A stretch of DNA of 5,124 nucleotides from an uncultured Bacteroidota bacterium (lineage in GTDB: Bacteria; Bacteroidota; Bacteroidia; Chitinophagales; Chitinophagaceae), in contig CAJATB010000123.1 in the NCBI GenBank assembly GCA_903944755.1, positions 1 to 5,124 of the forward strand, in the 5' to 3' direction. The position numbers were made by a program, and so were the translations under genes. This document shows positions 1-5,124 of the stretch, one piece after another. The number at the start of each line of letters is the position of its first letter. Positions within the stretch are counted from its first letter, which is position 1. Under the pieces are notes generated by a model. The model did no database searches and was not told the DNA's origin. It saw nothing but the letters and a program-made list of their open reading frames with translations.

Positions 1-143
1 ACCGAAACAAGTTTGTTTGATTTCTTTAACGAGATATAGAGAGAGCAGAGGCTTGGGTAGTAGGAATTATAAAAAGACAACAAACTTATTTGATTTCTTT
101 AAAGAAATATAGAGATAGGAAAGAGTTAGGTAGTAGTAACTGT
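1..143. repeat. Two diverged tandem copies of a ~73-bp non-coding repeat
   Basis: Positions 6-70 align without gaps to 79-143 at an offset of 73 bp, with about 51 of 65 bases identical by hand count. The best-kept blocks are TTTGATTTCTTTAA (16-29 and 89-102), ATATAGAGA and GGTAGTAG. The second copy contains a perfect 16-bp palindrome, ATTTCTTTAAAGAAAT (93-108); the matching place in the first copy (20-35) is spoiled by substitutions. I found no open frame of useful length on either strand. The first copy abuts the window edge, so the array may continue to the left. Its function is unknown: it could be the decaying end of an intergenic repeat family or a structured 3' region of a neighbouring transcript. 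Confidence 0.75.
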
Positions 144-164
144 AATAAGTAAAATTAGTAGCTA

Positions 165-201
165 TAATAAAATATTTTATTAGTTGGTATTATAAAATAC
201 C
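165..201 (-). terminator. AT-rich hairpins just after the barrel gene; possible weak terminator
   Basis: Starting 3 nt past the barrel-gene stop codon there is a six-pair hairpin, GGTATT/AATACC with a 4-nt loop (186-201). It is followed by a perfect 18-bp AT-only palindrome, TAATAAAATATTTTATTA (165-182). On the minus strand neither is followed by a clean T-run, so this is not a textbook Rho-independent terminator. On the plus strand the first hairpin is followed by a T-rich stretch (209-222), so it might equally end transcription coming from the left. Position and symmetry are seen directly; the terminator role is inferred. Confidence 0.3.
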
Positions 202-204
202 TAG

Positions 205-2646
205 CTAGCTTTTTATTTTTTGCTTTTTCTTCTTCTCCACAAAATTCTTACTTAGCTGGTAGCTAATTGTAAGTTTATAGTTTCTGGTATTGCTAAAGCT
301 ATTGCTGTTAACAATAAAGTTGCTGCCTTGTGTAAAGCCCACAAATTTGGTAAGGCCAAAAGGGTCTACCACAGCAAGGTTTGCTACTAATTTTTTGTTT
401 AAAAATTTATGCTGTATGCTTAGCCTCATGTTAATATTACTACGTGACTTACCCTGGGGGTTTGCAATATTATTATACTTATTACTAGCTTCCAACATAG
501 TTAAAGGGCCAGGCGTGTAGGTATAGTTAAGGCCAACATAATAACTTCCCCCGTCTCTATAGCGCAACAATAATTTATCGGCTTCATTGTACTTATTGTA
601 ATTCAGGCCGGTGCTAATATTTAATTTAAACTTACGGGTAACCGTAATACCTGTCCAAATGCTTGCTTGGTATTCAACCTGGTCGGAAATGTTCTTATAA
701 GTGGTTTGCGTAATGCCGGTAGCAACTAATGTGCGTATGGGACTAAAAACATCCTTAATAGTATTGTAACCAAAGCTTGAATTCACATTTATTTTTTTAC
801 CAGAAAAACCAAAAGTAAAGTCGATGCTATTGGTAAGGGCAGGTTTAATATAGGGGTTGCCAAAACGCACGTTAAAAGGGTCGGTGTAGTCAATGCTTGG
901 GTTAAGTTCCGCAATACCTGGCCTACGAATGGTTTGCTTAAATGTAAGTGCCGCATTCAATTGTTTAGTAAATTCTTTTCTAAAAGTAAGGTTAGGCAAT
1001 AAGCGCCAATAGTTATTATTGGCGTTCACTGCATTGCCTTTCACAAAATCAAAACTAGCAGTCGTGTATTCGGTTTGAGCACCAAAAATTATACGCCAGC
1101 CAGCAGGCAAAATAAATACCGAACCCACACGTGCCGTAATAATGGTTTGGTAAAAGAAAAAGTTATTACTAAGTGAGTCAATTAAATAATAGGCATTGTT
1201 GGCGTTGTTAAAGTAGTTCGCGTTTAAAATATTGTGGTTGTCGTTACCGGTAAACGAAAAACCTGTATTCAATATTTTCTTGGCCGAACTATTCAAAGGC
1301 TTAGCATAATTAAAGCGCAAGTAGTAGGAAGTATTAAAATTATCGGACAGTTGGTTTTGAGCAGAATCGGAACCAATAGGAATATATTCTTGCAACAATT
1401 TATTCGTTGCAAAGCCTTGCTGCAAAAAGTCCTTGTCGTTTTGGTTCTTCCCAAAATTAATCCCTGAATAAATTTGAATTTTTTCGGCAGGGTTTTTACC
1501 CTTCCATAAATAGGAACCGGTAAAACCATGGCTGTAATTATTACCAATAAAATGCACGTTGCGTTCACTCGTTTTCCAAATAGCTAAGTTGTTATTAATA
1601 TTAGTGTACTGGGTATTGCTATTATTATTTACGTAATTGGTATTCCCTTGGTAAACAAAGCCAATACTATTACGCTTATTAAAATCGTAGTCGGCTTGTA
1701 AACGCACATTGGGATGCCAATTTTTATTGTAAAAATTAGTTTCGGAATAAAAGTAGTTGCTACTGTCCTTGAAAATATTTTGCCTACGTGTCCAGGAGTT
1801 GCCATAGTTCTCCCCTGCCCCTAAATTAATATTACTACTAAGCGACAGCTTAGGCGATTTATAATTAATACTACTACTAGCCGAACCTTCCCCGCGCGTG
1901 CCAGCGCTAATAGCATAGCGTTGTGAAAAACCAATACGTCCCTTCTTGCTCACAATATTAATCACCGACCCGTCGTAGGTAGCATATTCGGGGGGCGGCG
2001 TTTGCATGAGTTCTACTTTTTCAATCACATTGGCAGGAAGGCTTTCTAATAAATCGGCCAGCTGTTGTGCATTTAAATTGGTAGGCTTTTCGTCAATTAA
2101 AATAAGGGGCATTTTACCTTTCACCGTTAAGCTGCCGTCGGGGTTGGCATTTACTAAAGGCATGTTCTTTAAAATATCGGTTGCATTGGCACCATTGGCA
2201 ATAGGGCTTTCACTTACATTATAGGTAAGCACGCCGTCTTTGTCTTCAATTAATTTTTTGTCGGAGTATACCACCACTTCGTTTAAAGTAGTAGCGGCGT
2301 CCTTTAATTGTATGTCGTTAAAAACAAGTTCGTCTTTTTCGGCGCGTACCCAAATACTGTCAACAGTAAAGTTGGCAAAGCTAAGTGCCGTAATGGAAAG
2401 CTTATAATAGCCAAAAGTAATTTTATCAAAACTAAAACTGCCGTTATTGTCGGAAAGTATTATTTTTTTTTGCCCCGTGTCGGCCATATTAAATAAGTAA
2501 ACAGTTGCGCCCTTAACAGGTTTGCCCGTGGTAGCGTCTTGTATATTGCCCTGCAAAGAACCCAGGGATGCTGAAGTTTTATTGTTTTGCCCAAAAGCAA
2601 AGACGGTACAAAAAAGGGCTAATAAAAAAATAGGGGCTTTACTCAT
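205..2646 (-). CDS. TonB-receptor-like outer membrane beta-barrel protein with carboxypeptidase-regulatory-like domain
   Basis: The 813-residue protein starts with a signal peptide (1-19, hydrophobic core IFLLALFCTVFAF, probable cut after AFG). Residues ~28-100 form a carboxypeptidase-regulatory-like beta-sandwich (LQGNIQDATTGKPVKGATV, then DNNGSFSFDKI). Residues ~120-236 form a plug-like domain with LNEVVV, ATDILKNMPLVNANPDGS, VKGKMPLILIDEKP and GSVINIVSKKG. The rest (~237-800) is a long Asn/Tyr/Ser-rich barrel of alternating strands, ending YKLTISYQLSKNF plus a lysine-rich tail. Order and length fit the OMP_b-brl_3 'outer membrane beta-barrel family' rather than the ~1000-residue SusC receptors. 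I see no clear TonB box or SusD partner gene, so the substrate is unknown, and TonB-dependent uptake is only one possibility. The ATG is supported by the signal peptide directly behind it and a promoter-like box 10 nt upstream; there is no Shine-Dalgarno sequence. The reading frame looks intact. Confidence 0.9.
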   Translation of the reverse strand: MSKAPIFLLALFCTVFAFGQNNKTSASLGSLQGNIQDATTGKPVKGATVYLFNMADTGQKKIILSDNNGSFSFDKITFGYYKLSITALSFANFTVDSIWVRAEKDELVFNDIQLKDAATTLNEVVVYSDKKLIEDKDGVLTYNVSESPIANGANATDILKNMPLVNANPDGSLTVKGKMPLILIDEKPTNLNAQQLADLLESLPANVIEKVELMQTPPPEYATYDGSVINIVSKKGRIGFSQRYAISAGTRGEGSASSSINYKSPKLSLSSNINLGAGENYGNSWTRRQNIFKDSSNYFYSETNFYNKNWHPNVRLQADYDFNKRNSIGFVYQGNTNYVNNNSNTQYTNINNNLAIWKTSERNVHFIGNNYSHGFTGSYLWKGKNPAEKIQIYSGINFGKNQNDKDFLQQGFATNKLLQEYIPIGSDSAQNQLSDNFNTSYYLRFNYAKPLNSSAKKILNTGFSFTGNDNHNILNANYFNNANNAYYLIDSLSNNFFFYQTIITARVGSVFILPAGWRIIFGAQTEYTTASFDFVKGNAVNANNNYWRLLPNLTFRKEFTKQLNAALTFKQTIRRPGIAELNPSIDYTDPFNVRFGNPYIKPALTNSIDFTFGFSGKKINVNSSFGYNTIKDVFSPIRTLVATGITQTTYKNISDQVEYQASIWTGITVTRKFKLNISTGLNYNKYNEADKLLLRYRDGGSYYVGLNYTYTPGPLTMLEASNKYNNIANPQGKSRSNINMRLSIQHKFLNKKLVANLAVVDPFGLTKFVGFTQGSNFIVNSNSFSNTRNYKLTISYQLSKNFVEKKKKQKIKS

Positions 2647-2655
2647 TATTGGCTA

Positions 2656-2684
2656 CAAAAGTAGCATAAAAAAACCACCTTAAA
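2656..2684 (-). promoter_or_regulatory. Probable promoter of the barrel gene (Bacteroidota -7 box)
   Basis: On the minus strand, TACTTTTG (2663-2656) matches the Bacteroidota -7 consensus TAnnTTTG and ends 9 nt before the start codon. Seventeen bases further upstream, TTTA (2684-2681) is a three-of-four match to the -33 TTTG element. A start of transcription a few bases after the -7 box would leave a leader of only about 5 nt, so translation would be nearly leaderless. The match is seen directly; promoter activity is inferred. Confidence 0.5.
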
Positions 2685-2729
2685 TAGGCACTGCTCCCCC
2701 AAACAGTTCCAATTAAAGTGGTAGGTTTC

Positions 2730-2747
2730 AAAAAATTAGCAAGCTAA
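2730..2747 (-). terminator. Terminator-like hairpin with T-run downstream of the response regulator
   Basis: Read on the minus strand, TTAGC-TT-GCTAA is followed directly by six T residues (positions 2747 to 2730). In practice the stem would be four or five pairs around a very small loop, so it is weak. Three further A-T pairs could form after a 2x2 mismatch. It lies about 120 nt after the regulator's stop codon and upstream of the barrel-gene promoter, where a transcript boundary between operon and barrel gene would be expected. Confidence 0.35.
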
Positions 2748-2786
2748 AGTTTGAATAATGAAATTAGCATAGAATCAGTTACTTAG

Positions 2787-2801
2787 ATTCAGTAATTATA
2801 C
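2787..2801. promoter_or_regulatory. 15-bp motif shared with the operon's upstream region; candidate regulator site
   Basis: ATTCAGTAATTATAC matches the sequence at 4981-4995 in 14 of 15 positions. A related half-site, ATCAGTTA (2774-2781), sits 14 bp to the left in the same orientation (TCAGT at 2775 and 2789). The site is about 124 bp upstream of the barrel gene's -7 box and 67-81 bp past the regulator's stop codon. Unlike the copy at 4982-4999, it lacks the inverted second half. A role as a binding site for the response regulator is inferred from the repetition and its placement only. Confidence 0.4.
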
Positions 2802-2834
2802 GTAATGCATTCTATAATATATAGCATAATTACT
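2791..2834. repeat. Nested AT-rich inverted repeat after the response regulator
   Basis: AGTAATTAT (2791-2799) is the exact reverse complement of ATAATTACT (2826-2834). Inside it, CTATA (2812-2816) pairs with TATAG (2820-2824), one base from the outer right arm, and AATGCATT (2804-2811) is itself palindromic. The element could form a nested stem in the 3' end of the operon transcript, or simply reflect AT richness. There is no adjacent T-run to make it a terminator. Its left arm overlaps the motif at 2787-2801. Confidence 0.45.
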
Positions 2835-2867
2835 ATAGCAAAAAATGCCTAATAAATTGTAAATGAA

Positions 2868-3545
2868 TTAATTAATATCAAACAGCAATTCATGTGAAAA
2901 GGCAAAAGCCACTAGGCCAGCAACAGTTTTAACATTCATCTTTTCCATAATGCGCATACGGTGCGATTCAACCGTGCGGGGGCTAATGTCCAATTTGTCG
3001 GCTATCATTTTATTGGAAAAATCACAACACACAAGGTTAATAACTTCAAGCTCGCGTTCGCTAAAGGTAATAGCCTTCGTAGCATTGCCTTTAAAAGCAG
3101 CTGTTTTAAGCAGGTTAAGCATTTTAGCATTCGTAGCTGCAGGAAAATACAAGCGGTTTTGTATCACCACTGTTTCAATGGCTTCATATAACTGGTCGCG
3201 AGAAGTGTTTTTATCTAAAATACTCATAGCGCCAGCGTCTAACATTTTAGCAAGAATACTATCTTCATTATGCATTGAAAGGGCAATAATTTTACAGTCA
3301 ATCCCTAAATGGTTTATTTGTTTAACAGCTTCAATGCCGTTTAAAACGGGCATATTAATATCCACTATTAAAAGGTCGGGGGCAAATTCGGAAGCCAGGG
3401 CAACTAGTTCCTCCCCATTAGTCGCTTCCCCCACAATGGTAAAGCGGCTTCCCGTTTGTAATACTTTCACAAGGCCTTCCCGGAAAAAGGCATGGTCGTC
3501 GGCAATAACAATGCTTATTTTTTCGGAATGGTTATTACTAGTCAT
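2868..3545 (-). CDS. NarL/LuxR-type two-component response regulator
   Basis: This 225-residue cytoplasmic DNA-binding regulator has a receiver domain at ~9-128 with the acidic pair D16-D17, the phospho-acceptor D62 in VDINMP, the switch serine S90 (IIALS) and the conserved lysine K112 (LDK). A linker leads to a LuxR-type helix-turn-helix at ~161-216, with FSERELEVINL, NKMIADKLDISPRTVESH and MRIMEKMNVKT. All key residues are present, so phosphorylation-controlled DNA binding is expected. The gene starts 9 nt after the kinase stop, in the same frame, behind a run of seven T residues and without a Shine-Dalgarno sequence, so it is co-transcribed with the kinase. The kinase encoded next to it is the obvious phosphodonor. 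The target genes are not proven; candidates are its own operon and the barrel gene downstream. No specific gene name can be assigned. Confidence 0.95.
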   Translation of the reverse strand: MTSNNHSEKISIVIADDHAFFREGLVKVLQTGSRFTIVGEATNGEELVALASEFAPDLLIVDINMPVLNGIEAVKQINHLGIDCKIIALSMHNEDSILAKMLDAGAMSILDKNTSRDQLYEAIETVVIQNRLYFPAATNAKMLNLLKTAAFKGNATKAITFSERELEVINLVCCDFSNKMIADKLDISPRTVESHRMRIMEKMNVKTVAGLVAFAFSHELLFDIN

Positions 3546-3554
3546 AAAAAAAGT

Positions 3555-4313
3555 TTAGGCGTTTGGGGACGTGGTTAGTGGAATACGAATTACATACCTA
3601 GTGCCCTTATTAATGTCGTCGGACATGCTTAAAGTGCCATTCAGGTAGTCAATCCTGCTATGAATAGCCCTAAGGCCTAAGCCTAATTTATTTTTTGCAC
3701 GAATTTCACTCATAACGTATCCAATCCCATTGTCGGAACTACGCACTAGTAAATTGTTTTCTTCCTGAGCAATTTCAATAAGTAACAAACTGGCATTTGC
3801 ATGCTTAATAGTATTTAAAATAATTTCTTGCAGAATACGATACACTTGGTTGTTTTGTTCCGATGTAACACTAACACGAATAAGTTCGGTAAACTGAATA
3901 TTTAAAGCTTGGTTCGCATTAATTTCTGCAATGTATTGAACAAGGGCTTCCTGAAATGGAATTTCAAAAATACTAAGGGGCGCTAAGGTTTTAGCCATGC
4001 CCCTAATTTGGCCAACACACTTATCAAGTGCGTCTTTACACGATTCAATGTCGGCAGCGTTGGTGGTTTCAATTAAGTCTAAGCGCATTTTTAAGCTAGC
4101 CAAAAGGGGACCAATATCGTTGTGTAATTCGGTGGCTATTAAATTGCGTTCTTGTTCGGACGCATTAATTTCTGCGTTTAATTTTTCTTTCTCCAGCTTA
4201 AGGTACTTGCGTTGCTGAAAAAAGGTATAAATTAAAAAGTAACTTATCACAACTGCGACAAATACAATTACATAAGCAAAGGTTATAAATATTTTTCTTT
4301 CTTGGGGGCCCAT
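3555..4313 (-). CDS. Sensor histidine kinase, HisKA_3 (NarX/DesK) type, single membrane helix
   Basis: This 252-residue inner-membrane protein has one transmembrane helix at ~8-31, then a charged probable coiled coil (~33-58). The dimerisation/phospho-acceptor helix contains ELHNDIGPLLASLK with H64 as the likely phosphorylated histidine. The HATPase_c domain (~150-248) shows an N box with LQEIILNTIKHANAS (N167), a G1 box DNGIGY (194-199) and a GLGLRAIHSRI box (211-221). Only about seven residues precede the helix, so there is no periplasmic or PAS sensor domain. The gene overlaps the end of the membrane-protein gene by 31 bp in another frame, which suggests translational coupling, and the regulator follows within 9 nt. 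The positions after the histidine (N65, P69) depart from the DxxxQ/H phosphatase motif of the family. The ATG is chosen because it directly precedes the membrane helix; the frame stays open a little upstream but offers no nearby ATG. Confidence 0.93.
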   Translation of the reverse strand: MGPQERKIFITFAYVIVFVAVVISYFLIYTFFQQRKYLKLEKEKLNAEINASEQERNLIATELHNDIGPLLASLKMRLDLIETTNAADIESCKDALDKCVGQIRGMAKTLAPLSIFEIPFQEALVQYIAEINANQALNIQFTELIRVSVTSEQNNQVYRILQEIILNTIKHANASLLLIEIAQEENNLLVRSSDNGIGYVMSEIRAKNKLGLGLRAIHSRIDYLNGTLSMSDDINKGTRYVIRIPLTTSPNA

Positions 4314-4915
4314 TGTAATGCTAAGCTATAACATATGTAAGATAATAAATTAATAATAACCAGTATACTATATAATTCAATAAAAAAGGATTCATTAGCA
4401 GGCGTATATAAAAAGTAAAGTGCTATTTTAATGGTAATAAAGTAAATGGAACTAATTATAAAGGGGAAAATAATTAATTTCCTTGGCACAGCTTTTACAT
4501 TGGTACGCTGCGTATTTTTTTGTTGCATAAGTATACCAAATGCGTAGGCCGACAAAGCTGTTAAAACTATTAGTTGTGGCCAATTGGTAGCATGCACATT
4601 TCCTGATACTACATATATGCCATAACAAAGAAGTATAATTAAGGCTGCCTTAAGTAGGCATTTAATCTTAAAGCTTAACTTATTATTGTTCCAACGTAAT
4701 AAAAGGGTAAACATGAAAAACAATGCTAACACCTCCAGCAAATGCGAAACTAAATGTTTAGCATGAAGCGTGTCGTTTAATTCGTAATTAAACGAACTTA
4801 AGGCAGTAACCAGTAAAAAGTAAATAAATAGCCTATAGGATTTATGAATACTGTTAAAACGCACAATGCCTATTAGTAAGGGTACTAAAATAGAAAATGC
4901 GAAAACATTATACAT
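4283..4915 (-). CDS. Seven-helix integral membrane protein, putative sensory partner of the kinase
   Basis: I do not recognise this 210-residue protein by sequence. It has seven likely transmembrane segments, at about 4-20, 27-41, 57-73, 87-104, 113-130, 147-169 and 179-201, and a short basic C-terminus (APKKEKYL). No enzymatic motif, signal peptide or extra domain is visible. Size and topology resemble the seven-helix N-terminal sensory regions fused to some bacterial kinases (HisKA_7TM-like), but here the module stands alone. It is the first gene of the operon and its last 31 bp are shared with the start of the kinase gene, so stoichiometric production with the kinase is likely. The ATG is the first in the frame after an in-frame TAA 21 nt upstream; there is no Shine-Dalgarno sequence. 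The real-gene call rests on length, topology and operon position. The sensory role is inferred; a transporter or structural membrane protein is possible. Confidence 0.8.
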   Translation of the reverse strand: MYNVFAFSILVPLLIGIVRFNSIHKSYRLFIYFLLVTALSSFNYELNDTLHAKHLVSHLLEVLALFFMFTLLLRWNNNKLSFKIKCLLKAALIILLCYGIYVVSGNVHATNWPQLIVLTALSAYAFGILMQQKNTQRTNVKAVPRKLIIFPFIISSIYFITIKIALYFLYTPANESFFIELYSILVIINLLSYICYSLALQWAPKKEKYL

Positions 4916-4951
4916 GATGCGTAGGTATGTTACTTATAAAATACATTAAAA

Positions 4952-4959
4952 CAAACCTA
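4952..4959 (-). promoter_or_regulatory. Candidate -7 promoter box of the sensor operon
   Basis: On the minus strand, TAGGTTTG (4959-4952) matches the Bacteroidota -7 consensus TAnnTTTG exactly and lies 36 nt upstream of the membrane-protein start codon. No good -33 TTTG is present at the usual distance, which could mean a weak or activator-dependent promoter. The perfect dyad at 4982-4999 sits just upstream, in a suitable place for an activator or repressor. Confidence 0.4.
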
Positions 4960-4980
4960 GCTAAAAAAAATGATTGTAGA

Positions 4981-4999
4981 ATTCAGTAAATATACTGAA
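4981..4999. promoter_or_regulatory. Perfect dyad TTCAGTA-N4-TACTGAA upstream of the sensor operon
   Basis: TTCAGTA (4982-4988) and TACTGAA (4993-4999) are exact reverse complements separated by AATA. This gives an 18-bp operator-like site 22 bp upstream of the -7 box. Its left 15 bp (4981-4995) recur at 2787-2801 in front of the barrel gene with one mismatch. NarL-family regulators bind as dimers to short inverted repeats, so autoregulation by the encoded response regulator is plausible. The symmetry is seen directly; the binding protein is inferred. Confidence 0.5.
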
Positions 5000-5068
5000 C
5001 CATTTTAGGACATGTTTTTTGTTTAAGTGAAAACTTAATTGCAGCAATAGGGCGGTTAAAAGTTTCTT

Positions 5069-5097
5069 AAATTACTTTAAAGTAAGTAAAGTAATTT
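5069..5097. repeat. 11-bp perfect hairpin overlapping a 14-bp palindrome
   Basis: AAATTACTTTA (5069-5079) is the exact reverse complement of TAAAGTAATTT (5087-5097), with a 7-nt loop. The left arm also forms part of a second perfect palindrome, TTACTTTAAAGTAA (5072-5085), and AAAGTAA is repeated directly at 5079 and 5088. Three overlapping symmetric half-sites suggest an operator for a gene beyond the right edge, or alternative structures in a transcript. It lies about 155-180 nt upstream of the sensor operon's first codon. No gene can be assigned to the last ~130 bases. Confidence 0.5.
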
Positions 5098-5124
5098 TAT
5101 TTAAATGTTCGCTTTTTGTGAACT

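Noticed and set aside
1..143. CRISPR array
   Set aside because: There are only two diverged units of ~73 bp placed directly in tandem, with no short identical repeats separated by unique spacers and no cas genes.
201..208. CCTAGCTA present both at the barrel-gene end (200-207) and at 4956-4963
   Set aside because: It is an eight-base match in AT-rich DNA, one copy overlapping a stop codon and the other a promoter box. No longer similarity surrounds it, so chance is sufficient.
290..2496. Several short open frames (62-91 codons) inside the barrel gene on both strands
   Set aside because: All lie within the long uninterrupted frame of a recognisable outer-membrane protein, have no domain features and no spacing that suggests a nested gene.
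205..2646. SusC-type polysaccharide-utilisation receptor
   Set aside because: The protein is shorter than SusC, lacks the typical SusC signatures, and there is no SusD-like lipoprotein or glycan-degrading enzyme gene in the window.
2950..3558. A 202-codon open frame on the plus strand opposite the response regulator
   Set aside because: It is fully antisense to a regulator whose receiver and helix-turn-helix motifs are all intact. Its translation shows no recognisable motif, and no promoter or homology cue supports it. It is a shadow of the coding frame.
5105..5124. A possible start of a divergent plus-strand gene (ATG TTC GCT TTT TGT GAA)
   Set aside because: Only about six codons are visible before the window ends, and no convincing -7 box lies upstream, so it cannot be told from chance.

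Overview
The window reads as chromosomal DNA of a Bacteroidota bacterium, most likely a member of the Chitinophagaceae or a close relative (inference). The support is AT-rich DNA, start codons without Shine-Dalgarno sequences, TAnnTTTG-type -7 promoter elements, and a large outer-membrane barrel protein with an N-terminal carboxypeptidase-regulatory-like domain. All four genes lie on the minus strand, so transcription runs right to left.

Right to left, 4916-5124 is an AT-rich control region with a perfect dyad (4982-4999), a -7-like box (4952-4959) and a strong hairpin or palindrome cluster (5069-5097). A compact three-gene operon follows. It encodes a 210-residue seven-helix membrane protein (4283-4915), a HisKA_3/NarX-DesK-type sensor kinase with one membrane helix and no evident sensor domain (3555-4313, overlapping the first gene by 31 bp), and a NarL/LuxR-type response regulator (2868-3545, starting 9 nt after the kinase stop). 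An intergenic stretch (2647-2867) holds a nested stem, a terminator-like hairpin and a promoter-like box. The last gene (205-2646) encodes an 813-residue TonB-receptor-like outer-membrane beta-barrel protein. The left end (1-204) has no gene. It carries two diverged copies of a ~73-bp tandem repeat and AT-only palindromes.

The working model is that the seven-helix protein is a detached sensory module for the almost sensor-less kinase, which phosphorylates the response regulator. A 15-bp motif, ATTCAGTAAwTATAC (14 of 15 bases identical), occurs both upstream of this operon and between the regulator and the barrel gene. It is the best candidate regulator-binding site and suggests, without proving, that the system controls itself and the neighbouring outer-membrane protein. 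The protein families are well known; the three-part arrangement and the shared site are the least ordinary parts. Nothing here looks like a mobile element, CRISPR array, tRNA or rRNA.
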